From contig NBIV01000020.1 in assembly GCA_003194525.1 (NCBI GenBank), positions 391,069 through 455,068 on the forward strand: a DNA stretch of 64,000 nt, given 5' to 3'. Position 1 is the stretch's first letter. The number at the start of each line of letters is the position of its first letter. The position numbers and the translations under genes were made by a program. Shown in pieces: positions 51,050 to 61,400 of the stretch. Source of the DNA: Gracilariopsis chorda. Taxonomy: Eukaryota; Rhodophyta; Florideophyceae; Gracilariales; Gracilariaceae. A model generated the notes under the pieces. That model made no database searches, was not told the DNA's origin, and saw nothing but the letters and a program-made list of their open reading frames with translations.

Positions 51050-51404
51050 GTCTTGGGGGCCGGCGCACACTTCTTCTTTAACTGAAGTGCAATCCTCAAG
51101 GAGGAGAACTCAGCGATGCCCTGTGGACTTGATGTTTTTTTGACGCTTTCGCGTGTTTATGATTACTACCGCTATTAACGGGTGTCTCAGCCCTCAGCGG
51201 ATCCGCACTGTGCGCCAGGTGCACACCTGTGCATGCGCCGTGTGCCTCCCAAGGTGTGAGTGGACCACGTGTGACACGGATAGTCAATAGGAGCTTGGCA
51301 CCACGGTGTGGACATTTAGTTAACTTATATTTATTATTTATTATTTATCTACGCTACAGTAGGGAGATTACTACACTATATAGTGGCTCGGCGACCTCGC
51401 CCTG
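51050..51404 (+). mobile_element. LTR-like segment of a Ty3/gypsy-type element (partial)
   Basis: No gene. An AT-rich stretch (51316-51350) is followed by CTACGCTACAGTAGGGAGAT and GGCTCGGCGACCTCGCC, then the leader module. The same order (AT-rich, CTGTACTGC..., GCGTCGG, GCGGCGAGCTC, leader) occurs at 55510-55640 ahead of the full element, so this is read as a related LTR end. Boundaries not determined. Confidence 0.4.
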
Positions 51405-52568
51405 ACACTGAGTAAACTTTCCCAACCAGGGTTCTTGGCTCTAAGTCTTTTCCGCTTTCGCGAGTCTTCTACACTCCTCGGAGGTAAAGCCGCGTTACTA
51501 ACGGTAGACCTATCCACCCTGCGTCACTAGTAGTATCACGGCCTTGGGCACTTGTCACTTAATTCACCACCGCCGTGTTCTCGCCCCTGTATAGGGTTTC
51601 TTTGTACCTTTTTTCGTAGTCCCGTTGGCCCACACCCCCGTCGCCCCCAATCGGGCATCCCCCGTATTTCCCTTACCCCACTCTCGTGGTTTCTACCCCT
51701 TTGTGTGGTTGCTCGTCACCGCTGACGCGTGTCTCTCGTGCCGTTATCCCGTGACGTCTTCCCCCACTTACGTGGACTCGTACTCCTTGGAAGGGCTGTT
51801 TTCCCATTCGTGGTGATCCTAATCCTACCGTTTCAACTCTCCCCGCTTGGCGTGAGGGTGAGCCTCGGCTTTACAACCCGACTTCGTCGTGCTCATCCGG
51901 AGAGGCTCCGTTCGCTGTGTTACCCTCCAGAGGGGAAGATTCCGAACGTCTTCGTGTGTTGTCCCGCTTGCGGGTATTGCACTACAACACTGAGTAAACT
52001 TCCCCAACCAGGGTTCTTGGCTCTAAGTCTTTTCCGCTTTCGCGAGTCTTTTACACTCCTCGGAGGTAAAGCCGCGTTACTAACGGTAGACCTATCCACC
52101 CTGCGTCACTACGAGTATCACCGCCTTGGGCACTTGTCATTTAATTCACCACCGCCGTGTTCTCGCCCCTGTATAGGGTTCCTTTGTACCTTTTTTCGTG
52201 GTCCCGTTGGCCCAAACCCCCGTCGCCCCCAATCGGGCATCCCCCGTATTTCCTTTACCCCACTCTCGTGGTTCCTACCCCTTTGTGTGGTTGCTCGTCA
52301 CCGCTGACGCGTGTCTCTCGTGCCGGTATCCCGTGACGTCTTCCCCCACTTACGTGGACTCGTACTCCTTGGAAGGGCTGTTTTCCCATTCGTGGTAATC
52401 CTAATCCTACCGTTTCAACTCTCCCCGCTTGGCGTGAGGGTGAGCCTCGGCTTTACAACCCGACTTCGTCGTGCTCATCCGGAGAGGCTCCGTTCGCTGT
52501 GTTACCCTCCAGAGGGGAAGATTCCGAACGTCTTCGTGTGTTGTCCCGCTTGCGGGTATTGCACTACA
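51405..52568 (+). repeat. 582-bp leader module in two tandem copies
   Basis: 51405-51986 and 51987-52568 are almost identical (a handful of substitutions). Each runs from ACACTGAGTAAACTT through GGCTCTAAGTC, CTCGGAGGTAAAGCC and a long C/T-rich stretch to CGGGTATTGCACTAC. A diverged third copy at 55640-56202 shows the same landmarks. Non-coding in appearance. Confidence 0.85.
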
Positions 52569-52752
52569 TCAACAAGGCTTCAGAAACGGCTACTTCGTCT
52601 AGCGGTTACTTATTCTGGTTAATAAAGGTTACTGTAAGCTTACTGTAGGCCACGTTTGCATTAATTGAGACTTACTAAAGTGGGGCCTAATTCCCCTAGT
52701 ATACTTTTAATACAAGCTGACTTGTAGTATTAAAGTAACCAAGAGGACCAAA
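52569..52752 (+). promoter_or_regulatory. AT-rich segment and imperfect dyad upstream of the H3-tail-like ORF
   Basis: 184 bp. An imperfect inverted repeat ACTTTTAATACAAG / CTTGTAGTATTAAAGT (about 52705-52736) lies just before the ORF, which starts in good context (CCAAAATGG). AAACGGCTACTT here (52584-52595) recurs directly at 55509-55520. Confidence 0.35.
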
Positions 52753-54084
52753 ATGGCTCGTACGAAGCCCACCGCTAAGAAAACGGTACGCGAAGCCCCT
52801 CCACATCATCATATTGGAACGAAAAGCATAAAAGCTATTCCATTCAACGCTAGAGATAATCTTCTCTTAAATTTCTCTCGACGTGGTGATGTGGAGAAGG
52901 TGAAGATTCTGGACGGCCGGGTAGGGCTACGTCAATTCGTTATACGTTGCTCCAACGGCGATGAAGGTCAGTACAGGAGAGAGGAGTTCTGGCAACTTTT
53001 AGGTCCGCATATTCTTATGTTCCTTGAAGACTCTCCGTGGGAGGAACTTTTTTTCAACGATCTTTACCGTTTAGGGTTGACGCTCTCCGTGAAGGACAAC
53101 GTCGATTACAGCACACTGGAGGGGTACTCTTGGGTAATTGAGAAAATATTATTCAAACATGGATACTACTATGGTGTGGACGAAGCTACTCAGCGCGAAC
53201 ACGCCATTGATCTGTGTACCCTTCGCATATTCGGTACCCCTTCCAATGCATCGATCTTCCATTCCGTGACTGAATCTGGAAACTTTAGGTTTGGCACGGA
53301 TAATCGAATCATGGCAATTTCCGAGGTGGATGAGTGGTGCTTCAAGAACCCAGGACGTTATTTACGAATGTCTACTGGCCGTTCTCGAGAGCCCAATCCC
53401 AGCCTTAGGGATTACCAGCTACCTCACGTGCAGCCCATTCGCTTCCGGGACGAGACTGTTTTATGTCTCCCCACAGCGTTATGCAATGGGTTGCATGCCC
53501 TCCACGCTTCTGCTTGTCATGACTACTGGAAAAGATTCCGAGGTTATCGGAATGCTTTTGAGCAGTTTGGTATCCCCGCGCCCCGGATTTGAGATCTCCG
53601 TGATCTACAAAAACACCTTTTTCAGCGTGATGCAAACCTTCAAAGAGTTCATGGACATGGTCACTCTATTCGTCTCATATATGTTGTTTATCTCCCTCCT
53701 GGTGTCTATCTTCTTACCCTGCGTGGAACTGGGGGTGTCTACCACACTTTGGTAATCGATACTGATCATGGTCATATATTTGATTGTATGGAGCCATTCA
53801 GATTGGTACTATGCCCACATTCCCTGCAGAGATGCGTTGGTAGTGGTTCTGATTTCCTTGAAGTCACCGAAATCCGGCAACTAGTCTTGACTCCCTATGG
53901 TTCTTCTAAACGTCCACGTCATCATAATGATAACCATACTAGGCTTCGCCGTAGGCATGCGTCACATCGTGAAGAGGAAGCTATAGTTCTCCATTATGTT
54001 CTTCATCAGGGGCTAGTCCTTCAACCTCTATGCATTGATTCAATAAACTGCGCACAAATTGCATACATGCATCTGCTTTCCTAA
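52753..54084 (+). pseudogene. Transposon-associated papain-fold protease with histone H3-like N-terminus; in-frame TGA
   Basis: One frame of 443 codons interrupted only by TGA at codon 280 (53590-53592). The N-terminus MARTKPTAKKTVREAPPHHH follows the H3 tail ARTKQTARKSTGGKAP: Lys4, Thr6, Ala7, Lys9 and a Ser10-like Thr are kept. Residues ~45-95 (KVKILDGRVGLRQFVIRCSN; EGQYRREEFW) suggest a small beta-rich, chromo/Tudor-like domain. A papain-fold (C39/OTU-like) protease is suggested by CLPTALCNGLHAL (Cys238) before the stop and GGVYHTLVIDTDHGHIFDC (His331, Asp344) after it; the order Cys-His-Asp excludes Ulp1. Convergent with the integrase gene 95 bp away. The stop may be an inactivating mutation or readthrough. 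Family unknown to me. Confidence 0.6.
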
Positions 54085-54179
54085 GACCATATATAAAGGT
54101 TTTATGCTATAGTTGTTTAGGTAATTACTCATCTGTGTTCACCTTCCTTTCAGTATTTTAGGATGGTTGGTCGTCTTAC

Positions 54180-55334
54180 CTATGGGACAAGGCGTCGAGC
54201 GTGAATGGGACTTCTGCTTATCTTTCCATGCCTTGAACTTAGAGTATAAGCAGGATGCTTAGCTCTAATGATCGTACAAGGACCGTAGAACTTGGACGTA
54301 AACGGGGGCCATTTGTTGGCCTTGTTCATACTTGCTCCTCGACCTACTAGTACTTCGTTTCCTACCTGAAAGACTTTATCCTTAGCAGCTCGCTGGGAGT
54401 CTGCGTGCTTTAGGGCTCGCATGGCCCTTTGACGCAAGGCAGACTCTAATTCCACCCCACGATGTAAGTCGTCACCGCTTATGACGAGAGCGAATGGGTC
54501 ATCTTGCGACATGCGTGGGGGAACACCATACAGCAATTCAAATGGATAAGGCCCATTACTTAGATGACGGCGCCTGTATCCATACAGTACCTTCTGTAAA
54601 ACGTCGTCCCAAGGCTCTTGGCACTCTAAGATGCTCTTCGTCATGGACTTCTTTAGAATGCCAATCATCCGTTCAGCTCTGCCATTCGACATCGTTGCAT
54701 ATGCCATCACCGTCTTCCAGGTTATGCCATGTTGTTTGTTTAATTCCGATAGAGCTCTTGCAGTAAAACTAGTGGCATTATCGGAGATAACGATGTGAGG
54801 CGGGCCAAATGGAGCCACGATTTCATCTTCTAGGAATTCAATCACTTCCTTAGCGGTTGATGTCGGTGTGGCTTTCGCAATCGGCCAACCTGTTACATGC
54901 TCTACTCCCACCAACATGAATCTATTCTTCCGAACTGTCGTGGGCAGAGGTCCTGCAAAATCGATAGAAAATGTGTGAAATAAGCCCGTCAAGGGGTATC
55001 GGAGCGTAGTTCGATACGTCGGAACATTCTTTGCCGACTGGCATCCATCACAGCTGCTTACATACTCCGTAACATGTTTGTATACCTCTGGCCACCAGTA
55101 ACGTTCTAGCACAAATTGCTTGGTACTGTTAACGTCCCAGTGTCCAATATCATCATGAAAGCTTCTTAAGATCTGTAGTCGGTTCCTTACTTCTGGTATC
55201 ACTAGAGGTCCTTTCTTAGTTCTACGGAAGAGTCTTCCATTCCACACCATATAATTCTTTGCGTTCTTCTTAATCTTGCGATGCTCGAAGTGTAGTGCAA
55301 TACATTCCCGCGTACGGGCGATGGTGAAACTCAT
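54180..55334 (-). CDS. Stand-alone Ty3/gypsy-type integrase (Ginger-like transposase candidate)
   Basis: 384 aa from an ATG at 55334, intact. The zinc-binding HHCC is His60, His65, Cys95, Cys98. The DDE core is Asp125 (SIDFAGPL), Asp185 (VISDNATSF) and Glu221 (NGRAERMIG), i.e. D,D-35-E. The C-terminal GPY/F-like module is KFYGPCTIIRA (~353). There is no reverse transcriptase, RNase H or gag attached on this strand. Ginger DNA transposons are known to encode just such a gypsy-like integrase, often with an OTU or Ulp1 protease domain. Here a protease-like ORF lies convergently beside it. Alternatives: a truncated gypsy element interrupted by the downstream element, or a domesticated integrase. 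Confidence 0.82.
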   Translation of the reverse strand: MSFTIARTRECIALHFEHRKIKKNAKNYMVWNGRLFRRTKKGPLVIPEVRNRLQILRSFHDDIGHWDVNSTKQFVLERYWWPEVYKHVTEYVSSCDGCQSAKNVPTYRTTLRYPLTGLFHTFSIDFAGPLPTTVRKNRFMLVGVEHVTGWPIAKATPTSTAKEVIEFLEDEIVAPFGPPHIVISDNATSFTARALSELNKQHGITWKTVMAYATMSNGRAERMIGILKKSMTKSILECQEPWDDVLQKVLYGYRRRHLSNGPYPFELLYGVPPRMSQDDPFALVISGDDLHRGVELESALRQRAMRALKHADSQRAAKDKVFQVGNEVLVGRGASMNKANKWPPFTSKFYGPCTIIRAKHPAYTLSSRHGKISRSPIHARRLVP

Positions 55335-55639
55335 ATCTGAGGTGTACTCGGTGCGAGCGATGAAGCGGGATGCATGAATTTTAGCCCCCGTTTACCGGGC
55401 TAATTAGCGGTCGGGTTACCCAGGGTGGTTATGGGAACATTCATATTTTGTGGTACTTGCCTGGCAAGGGAGGTGGACACGTGGCTACAGCCCCGGCCAG
55501 GAGGCCCAAAACGGCTACTTATTTTAGTATAGTTTAGGGGTTAATTTTACTTAGGCTAGTGCACTACCTACTGTACTGCACTGAGCTAGTACTTGAGCGT
55601 CGGCCGCACGGCGGCGAGCTCACCAAGAAAAGTAACAAG
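55335..55639 (+). mobile_element. Probable 5' LTR region of the Ty3/gypsy element
   Basis: No gene. The AT-rich TACTTATTTTAGTATAGTTTAGG (promoter-like), then GCACTACCTACTGTACTGCAC and GCGTCGGCCGCACGGCGGCG, lead into the leader module. I found no matching 3' copy before the window ends, so LTR limits cannot be set. Confidence 0.4.
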
Positions 55640-56202
55640 AGTTCGGCTCTGACTCTATTCGCCATGCGAAGTGTCTAACTCCTCGCGGAGGTACACCGCT
55701 TGCCCGATAGTTTCACCCGACTCGCACCACCGAGGAGACCGTGCTCGTCGTACCCAGTGGGTTGTGACCACTCGTGGTATTCGTTGTTGTCGTGTGACCG
55801 CCCGTACAGGCCCTATCTCCGCCCCAGTTTTGGGTATTGATATTACCGACGTGTGTCGTGAGACCGTGAGACCATCCCTTCCCCTCATATCCCCTAACCG
55901 CCGCACGGTGCGTGTTCGTGTGTGTGTATCGGCACCCCCCTCCGGGGTCTGTTCCCGCTTTCCGCACGCCCCCGTCGGGTGGTCCCTTTCCCTCTTTTGT
56001 TCCACTGTTCGCAGGCTACTTCCGGACCAGCCGTGGTTCCGACCCGTTCTAACCCCTAAACCTCCGAGGTACATCCAGGCTCCCGACGGAGTTACACCCG
56101 TCATACGGGACACGGAGGGCTCTACCCAGCTGGGCCTACCTCTCCAAGAGAGCAAGGCTTCGAGCTGCCTTGGGTGCCTTTCCCACACCGGGATTGCACC
56201 AC
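55640..56202 (+). repeat. Leader module, diverged third copy
   Basis: Same landmark order as 51405-52568: GTTCGGCTCTGACTC, CTCGCGGAGGTACACCGC, a C/T-rich stretch, and an end at CGGGATTGCACCAC. Length from GGCTCT to the end is ~558 vs ~547 nt. It sits between LTR-like DNA and gag, so it is probably the untranslated leader of this element family. Confidence 0.6.
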
Positions 56203-56352
56203 AAGTGGTCTCCCGACCTAGAACGGGTTTGGCTTTCAATCCGGCCTGTCGGAAGTCCGCTTCCCCTTTTCCCTTTTATCCCTTTTTGCTCATTCGTTGA
56301 GATTCCCAAGCCGTGGGACTGGTGAAGTAAGCCGTGGAAGGCTATCTGCAGT

Positions 56353-57951
56353 ATGCTGCCCACAGCTCCGAGTTCCCCCAGGAATGGTCCGCAACGGAAC
56401 GCCGCAGCGGCGAGATCACGAAGGTCCGTTCCGGAACAACTACTTACCAATGCCGTCGGTCTGGAATCCCAAGGAATCCCATCGGCAACCTCGGTGCCTC
56501 GAGCCGTGACAGCTGTGGCCACTACGCCACCTCCGGTGGTCGAAACGCCGTCGGCTGTCCCCCCGAGACCCGGGTCGCCTAAGTACCATCTCCTCGAGTC
56601 GAGAATCGACATTGCCAATGTGGCCCACGCCTCCCTCTCGCAGCAAGTTACCGAGTTGGAACGGCGATGGAGTGACTCCCTGGCTCGGGATTATTCGGGA
56701 GATATTCGTCTCCTGAGAGCTGATGTGAATTCCATTCTGGAGTGTCTGGGTACTCCGGCTGCCTTCGTAGAAGGATATCGGGAGTTCGTGGAGGAAGTTA
56801 AAACCCATATGATGCGGGTAACCGGACGTATGGACACGCTGGAAGCGTTGCTCAGAGAAGACCTGAACGCTCCGAGACAGGAGGAAGTGAAGGTCATCTC
56901 AACTCAACACCGCTCCAGTCACCTCCCCCGTCACCCTGGAAAGAGAGTTCATCGTTATGAAGTTTCGCCAAGTTCCGACTCGGAAACAAGTTCGAGTAGC
57001 TCGTCTTCGAGATCATCGCGTGAAGGGAGAGGCCGCCGTCGCGGAGAAGAACCTAGTTCGAGGGCTACCTACACCTCCCATGGAGCAATCCGTGCGCGGG
57101 AGAAAGGTCGCCGTCATTTCGGCTTGAAGGAATTGAAACCGACGAATCCCCTTTACAGGAAGCTGTTGTCCTATCGTTATTACCGATTGGAAGACTCTTC
57201 GGGCACTCGAAGTTCGAGAGACACCGGTCGGGTGAAGGATCTCATACGTCGTATGAATGTGACGATGCTTAAGCAGAAGTTCTCCGGTGAAGATCCGATC
57301 CTCGTGTTGGATTTTCTGGCCCGCTTTGTGCAGGAAGCAGACGTACTCGAAATGAGTGAGGCGCAGGCATACGTTGCGTTGCCCTACTTTCTTTCAGGAA
57401 TGGCTGAAGATCAGTACAACTCGGTCAGGGGTTCGTCCAGGGCCTCAGAAGGAGGTGTTACGTGCTGGCCCGAGGCTGTACACTACCTGCTCAGGTCGTA
57501 CGCGACGGGAACTGCAATCAGTCAAGCCATCGTGGCGGTTCGCGATACGAAACAGAAGCCTGGTGAAACGGAAACGTCGTATTCAACTCGCTTGAATAAA
57601 GCGTTTCATCGTTGTGGAAATGTGTTTACCGCTTTTGAGCGTTGCTCCATGCTGGTGGATGGTTTAGATCCTGGTATCAGGGCACTGGTGTCCCGCTACA
57701 GGGAAGAGAAGCGCAAGGCGACGTATCTGGAACTGGTCCAGTACGCGCAGGCTGAGGGTGACACCCTCAGAGCGAGAGACCCGAGGCGTCGGTCGTCGAA
57801 GGCTCTCTTCGTCGAGAACGAGGCTTCCTCGGCATCTCTCCCTAACCCGGGACCACCTTCCGGATTTGCGGATAACATCCAGTATCTTGGCAGTCTTGAA
57901 CAGTCGTTGGCAACCTCGGAACTGCCGTCCACGGTTACACCCCCGTGGTAG
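56353..57951 (+). CDS. gag: Retrotransposon Gag (capsid part)
   Basis: 532 aa from an ATG at 56353, ending at TAG 57949-57951. Residues 1-75 are Pro/Ser/Arg-rich. A helical, charged segment (~80-180) precedes an Arg/Ser-rich low-complexity stretch (~200-245). The capsid-like Retrotrans_gag domain is ~295-480: MKQ-type helices, LVLDFLARFVQEADVLEMSEAQAYVALPYFLSGMAEDQ, a Trp in the CWPEAVHYLLRSY block, and QKPGETETSYSTRLNKAF. Forms the virus-like particle shell of a Ty3/gypsy element. The nucleocapsid continues in the -1 frame; the overlap contains CCCCC followed by the stop two codons later. Confidence 0.85.
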   Translation: MLPTAPSSPRNGPQRNAAAARSRRSVPEQLLTNAVGLESQGIPSATSVPRAVTAVATTPPPVVETPSAVPPRPGSPKYHLLESRIDIANVAHASLSQQVTELERRWSDSLARDYSGDIRLLRADVNSILECLGTPAAFVEGYREFVEEVKTHMMRVTGRMDTLEALLREDLNAPRQEEVKVISTQHRSSHLPRHPGKRVHRYEVSPSSDSETSSSSSSSRSSREGRGRRRGEEPSSRATYTSHGAIRAREKGRRHFGLKELKPTNPLYRKLLSYRYYRLEDSSGTRSSRDTGRVKDLIRRMNVTMLKQKFSGEDPILVLDFLARFVQEADVLEMSEAQAYVALPYFLSGMAEDQYNSVRGSSRASEGGVTCWPEAVHYLLRSYATGTAISQAIVAVRDTKQKPGETETSYSTRLNKAFHRCGNVFTAFERCSMLVDGLDPGIRALVSRYREEKRKATYLELVQYAQAEGDTLRARDPRRRSSKALFVENEASSASLPNPGPPSGFADNIQYLGSLEQSLATSELPSTVTPPW

Positions 57952-58394
57952 ATCCGGCCTTTTACGCAAACCCCGGTCGGGTTCCCCCAGCCCCGCTAGC
58001 CTACGCGTCGAGCGCCACAAGACACTCCCGCCCGGGATGGTCCAACCCGAAGCAACTAGCATTCCAACCACAACACCCTCAGCACCGCGGAATGATGTCC
58101 CACGCCACCGGAACACGTTCAGCCCCGCTGATTTGCTACATTTGTTACCTTGAAGGTCATACTGCGTCGCAGTGTACCCTCCCCATTCGCGAGATGTGGA
58201 AGATCGTGGGAAATTATGAGAATCTCCCACCGGAGCATAAGGCTCGTGTCCCGAGTAATTCGTATGAAGACGCAAAGGCTGCGGTCCACAATGCTCAAGC
58301 TCGAGAAGCCGCGAAAACCGCGAACGGTAACAACCCTAACCTTTCGGAACGGGCTCAGCCGCACCCAGCGGTCGATTCGGTCCCGAAAAACTAA
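57945..58394 (+). CDS. Gag nucleocapsid part with zinc knuckle (-1 frame)
   Basis: 149 codons in the frame -1 to Gag, open from ~57898, with no ATG. It contains the CCHC zinc knuckle CYICYLEGHTASQC, the nucleic-acid-binding signature of nucleocapsid. It must be reached by frameshifting from Gag, or the separation is a homopolymer sequence error. Ends with TAA at 58392-58394 directly after the slippery-like GAAAAAC. Confidence 0.78.
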   Translation: MVDPAFYANPGRVPPAPLAYASSATRHSRPGWSNPKQLAFQPQHPQHRGMMSHATGTRSAPLICYICYLEGHTASQCTLPIREMWKIVGNYENLPPEHKARVPSNSYEDAKAAVHNAQAREAAKTANGNNPNLSERAQPHPAVDSVPKN

Positions 58395-58432
58395 TCTTGG
58401 GAGTCTCCCCCACGGGAGGGGTGTCTTCCAAG
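58385..58432 (+). promoter_or_regulatory. Candidate -1 ribosomal frameshift site, nucleocapsid to Pol
   Basis: G AAA AAC TAA in the nucleocapsid frame (58385-58394) is followed after 4 nt by an 8-bp stem (58396-58403 with 58425-58432, one G-U pair) enclosing the hairpin CTCCC-CCAC-GGGAG (405-409/414-418 of 58,000). Slipping -1 on AAC enters the Pol frame exactly. The first base is G rather than the ideal A. Confidence 0.5.
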
Positions 58433-61400
58433 CCGAAGTTGGAGACGCCTGAGGCGCCACCGCTTCGCTCCCCTGCCAAAATCCTTACGAGGAAACTGGC
58501 TCAAGAAGACGTGAGCTCGGACCACTTAGTGGCTCTGCGTCGTCCGTGGATACGGTCCCGTAACCTCCGCATCCCGGATCGAGTTTTGGTAATGGCCAAG
58601 AGAAACTATAAAGTTTATAGTGACCTCGGTCTCTCTAACCAGTTCATGGTTCGTCAGTTATCTGTCCTGGATACAGGTGCCACTCCGAACCTGATCAATA
58701 TCGGGATTATTCCACCCGCCATGCGGAAATGCATTCGCATTGGTCCAAGTCTGGATCTGGCGGACGCTAATAACAACCCGCTCCAGACTCTTGGAACAAT
58801 TCCTCTGGTACTCAGACTAGGCACCTACGTGGTGAAGTTGGACTTCATCGTATGTGATTCTCTTGCTGCACCGGTCATCCTCGGTTGTGATTTCTGTGAC
58901 CGCTTCGTGGAAGCTATCCGCCCTCGCTCCAGATCCGTGGAATTGGCCAACGGTTCGACCATCCCGATTGTACGGAAGCCCTTGCGACACGCCTCCCGTA
59001 AACGGGTACCTTTACCTGCTGCTCAGGAAGCGTCCAATGTGGATCGAGCATCTACGAAGATTCGCGTCGCGGAACCAGTTTCGATCCCGAAGGAATCTCA
59101 GGTGTGGGTCTCAGTAACATCCAAACACCACGGGTTGCAGGTTGTTCAACCGCTCCCCTCGCTCTACGAACAGCGCCGTCTCGCATTAGCAAATGGGATC
59201 GTATCCGTCGAGCCGGACAAACCCTTTAAGGTTCTCGTTGCTAACCTCGGAACTACCACTCAGTGGTTGGTTAAAAACCAGGTCCTGGGCAACATGCTTC
59301 CGCATCCGTTGGCTATCCTTCCTACAAAGATTCCGATATCCGACGTTCTCGGAATACAAGACCCTAAGGAGGGGGAGGAGGTCCCGTTCGTTCCGTTGGA
59401 TCCCGCCCGGGAAAGTTCAGATTCGACTGTCGAAGAAGCTCAGAAGAGCACGACTTCAGCATCGGCAGATACTGCGTTAGACCCAGAACAGGCTTTGGAT
59501 AAGTTGGACCTGGATCACATTAATGAATCTCATCGTGAGAAGTTTCGTGACATGCTCAGGGACTTTACCGCCATGTGGGACGGTTCCCTGGGGACGATAG
59601 GGGTAACCGAACATCGGATTGATTTGTTGCCGGATACACGGCCTATTGCACAGCACCCGTATCGGGCAGGCCCTAAAGCAAGGGGGGAAGAGAAATCTCA
59701 GGTGGAGAAGATGCTGCGAGCTGGAGTTATCGAAGCAGCACAATCCCCTTGGGCTTCTCCTGTTGTCCTTGTTCCGAAAGCCGATGGATCATGGCGTTTC
59801 TGTGTGGCTTACCGCCGCCTGAATGCGGTTACTGTCAAGGACGTCTATCCGATTCCACGAATGGACGAGTACATTGACTCCCTGGGGAGCGCAACGGTGT
59901 TCACTACCCTCGATGCCAATTCGGGATACTGGCAGGTCCCTATTAGGAAAGAAGATCGTGATAAGACCGCGTTTGTGTGCCATCAAGGACTATATCGCTT
60001 TAAGCGAATGCCGTTTGGACTAACGAATGCCCCAGCTACATTCCAACGGGCAATCGATATCCTCTTGGCGAGGTTCAAATGGACCAGCTGTCTGGTATAC
60101 TTGGACGACATTATAGTGTTCTCCAATAACTTGGACGATCACCTGTCCCATGTCCGGGAAGTCTTGACAGTGCTCCGCAACGCAGGCATCACCCTGAAGC
60201 TGGGAAAGTGTGAGTTCTGCGCCGATTCGGTAAAATATCTGGGGCACATCATCCGCCCCGGACAGCTTTCAATCGATGAAGCAAGAGTGAAATCACTTCG
60301 AGAGGCGAAACATCCGACTAATCAAACGGAGCTTCGATCCTTCCTAGGACTTTGCAATGTATATCGCCGATTCGTCCCGAACTTCGCCGACTTGTCAGCA
60401 CCGCTTAACGCACTCCTCCGGAAAGGACAACCCACCGAACTGGACGTCTTTGACGAGGCTGAGTCGTCAGCATTCTCGTCTCTTGTCGACGCTGTAACGT
60501 CCCCGCCAGTTCTGGCCTTACCGCACCCGGACTTACCCTTCGAAGTGGATACTGACTCAAGTGCCCACCAGGTGGGTTGTGCGTTGTTTCAAGTCACGGA
60601 AGAAGGAGAAAGACATCCGATCGGATATTGGTCACGTTCGTTGAACGTTCACGAGCGCAACTACTCGGTGTCCGAGAAGGAGTGTCTTGCTGTTGTTTGG
60701 GCGTTGGCAACGCTTCGCCCATACCTTATGGGTAACCATTTCAAGGTTCACACCGATCACTCGGCTCTCCGTTGGCTACTCGAAATTCGAGAACCGTCGG
60801 GCCGCCTCATGCGTTGGCGTCTCCGACTCTCGGAATTTACATTTGATGTCCTCTACAAGAAGGGATCCCTGAATACTCAGGCTGACGCCCTATCGCGCTT
60901 AGGAACATCAGCGGAAACCGAACCGGTCGACGATCTGGAAATACCATGTTTCATGGCACAATCCCCGGAGGGAACGGAAGAAGACGACCCAGACGTGAAT
61001 GGGGATGACATCTGTGATGATATTCTGGCTGCAAACCCTACGGATCCTCCGGATGACCAGGTTGTTCCCATATCCTCTGAGGAAATGATCCGTGAACAAC
61101 ATCAGGATCCTTTCTGTGCCCAGATTCGTGCCCGTCTTAACGGGGGCGCACAGATACCCTTTGCGGTGAACGATCGAGGCTACCTAGTCAGGTTGCTGAC
61201 ACGGGCCCCACAGATCGTTGTACCTCACACGCTGCAGCAGCGCGTCTTGCATCTATCGCATTACGCGAAGTTGGGTGCACATCCCGGCGGGAGGAGACTA
61301 TACCTGACCCTTCGCAGGGACTTCTATTGGCCTGCTATGGCATTTGACTGCTATGCAGTTCGCCGCTCGTGCGTGGAATGTGCGAAGAATAATGTGAAAC

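Noticed and set aside
50443-51081. 212-codon Pro/Ser-rich frame
   Set aside because: It runs through the 47-bp minisatellite; similar frames exist in other phases because the repeat lacks stops.
51625-52622. Repeated open frames in the leader modules
   Set aside because: The same short frames occur in both tandem copies with no domain and are better explained by the C/T-rich leader.
52753-54084. Ulp1/C48 identity for the H3-tail-like ORF
   Set aside because: Ulp1 order is His-Asp-Gln-Cys; here Cys precedes His and Asp, the papain order.
55655-56300. Frames of ~200 codons on both strands in the leader before gag
   Set aside because: Overlapping on opposite strands, no domain, and located in the conserved leader module.
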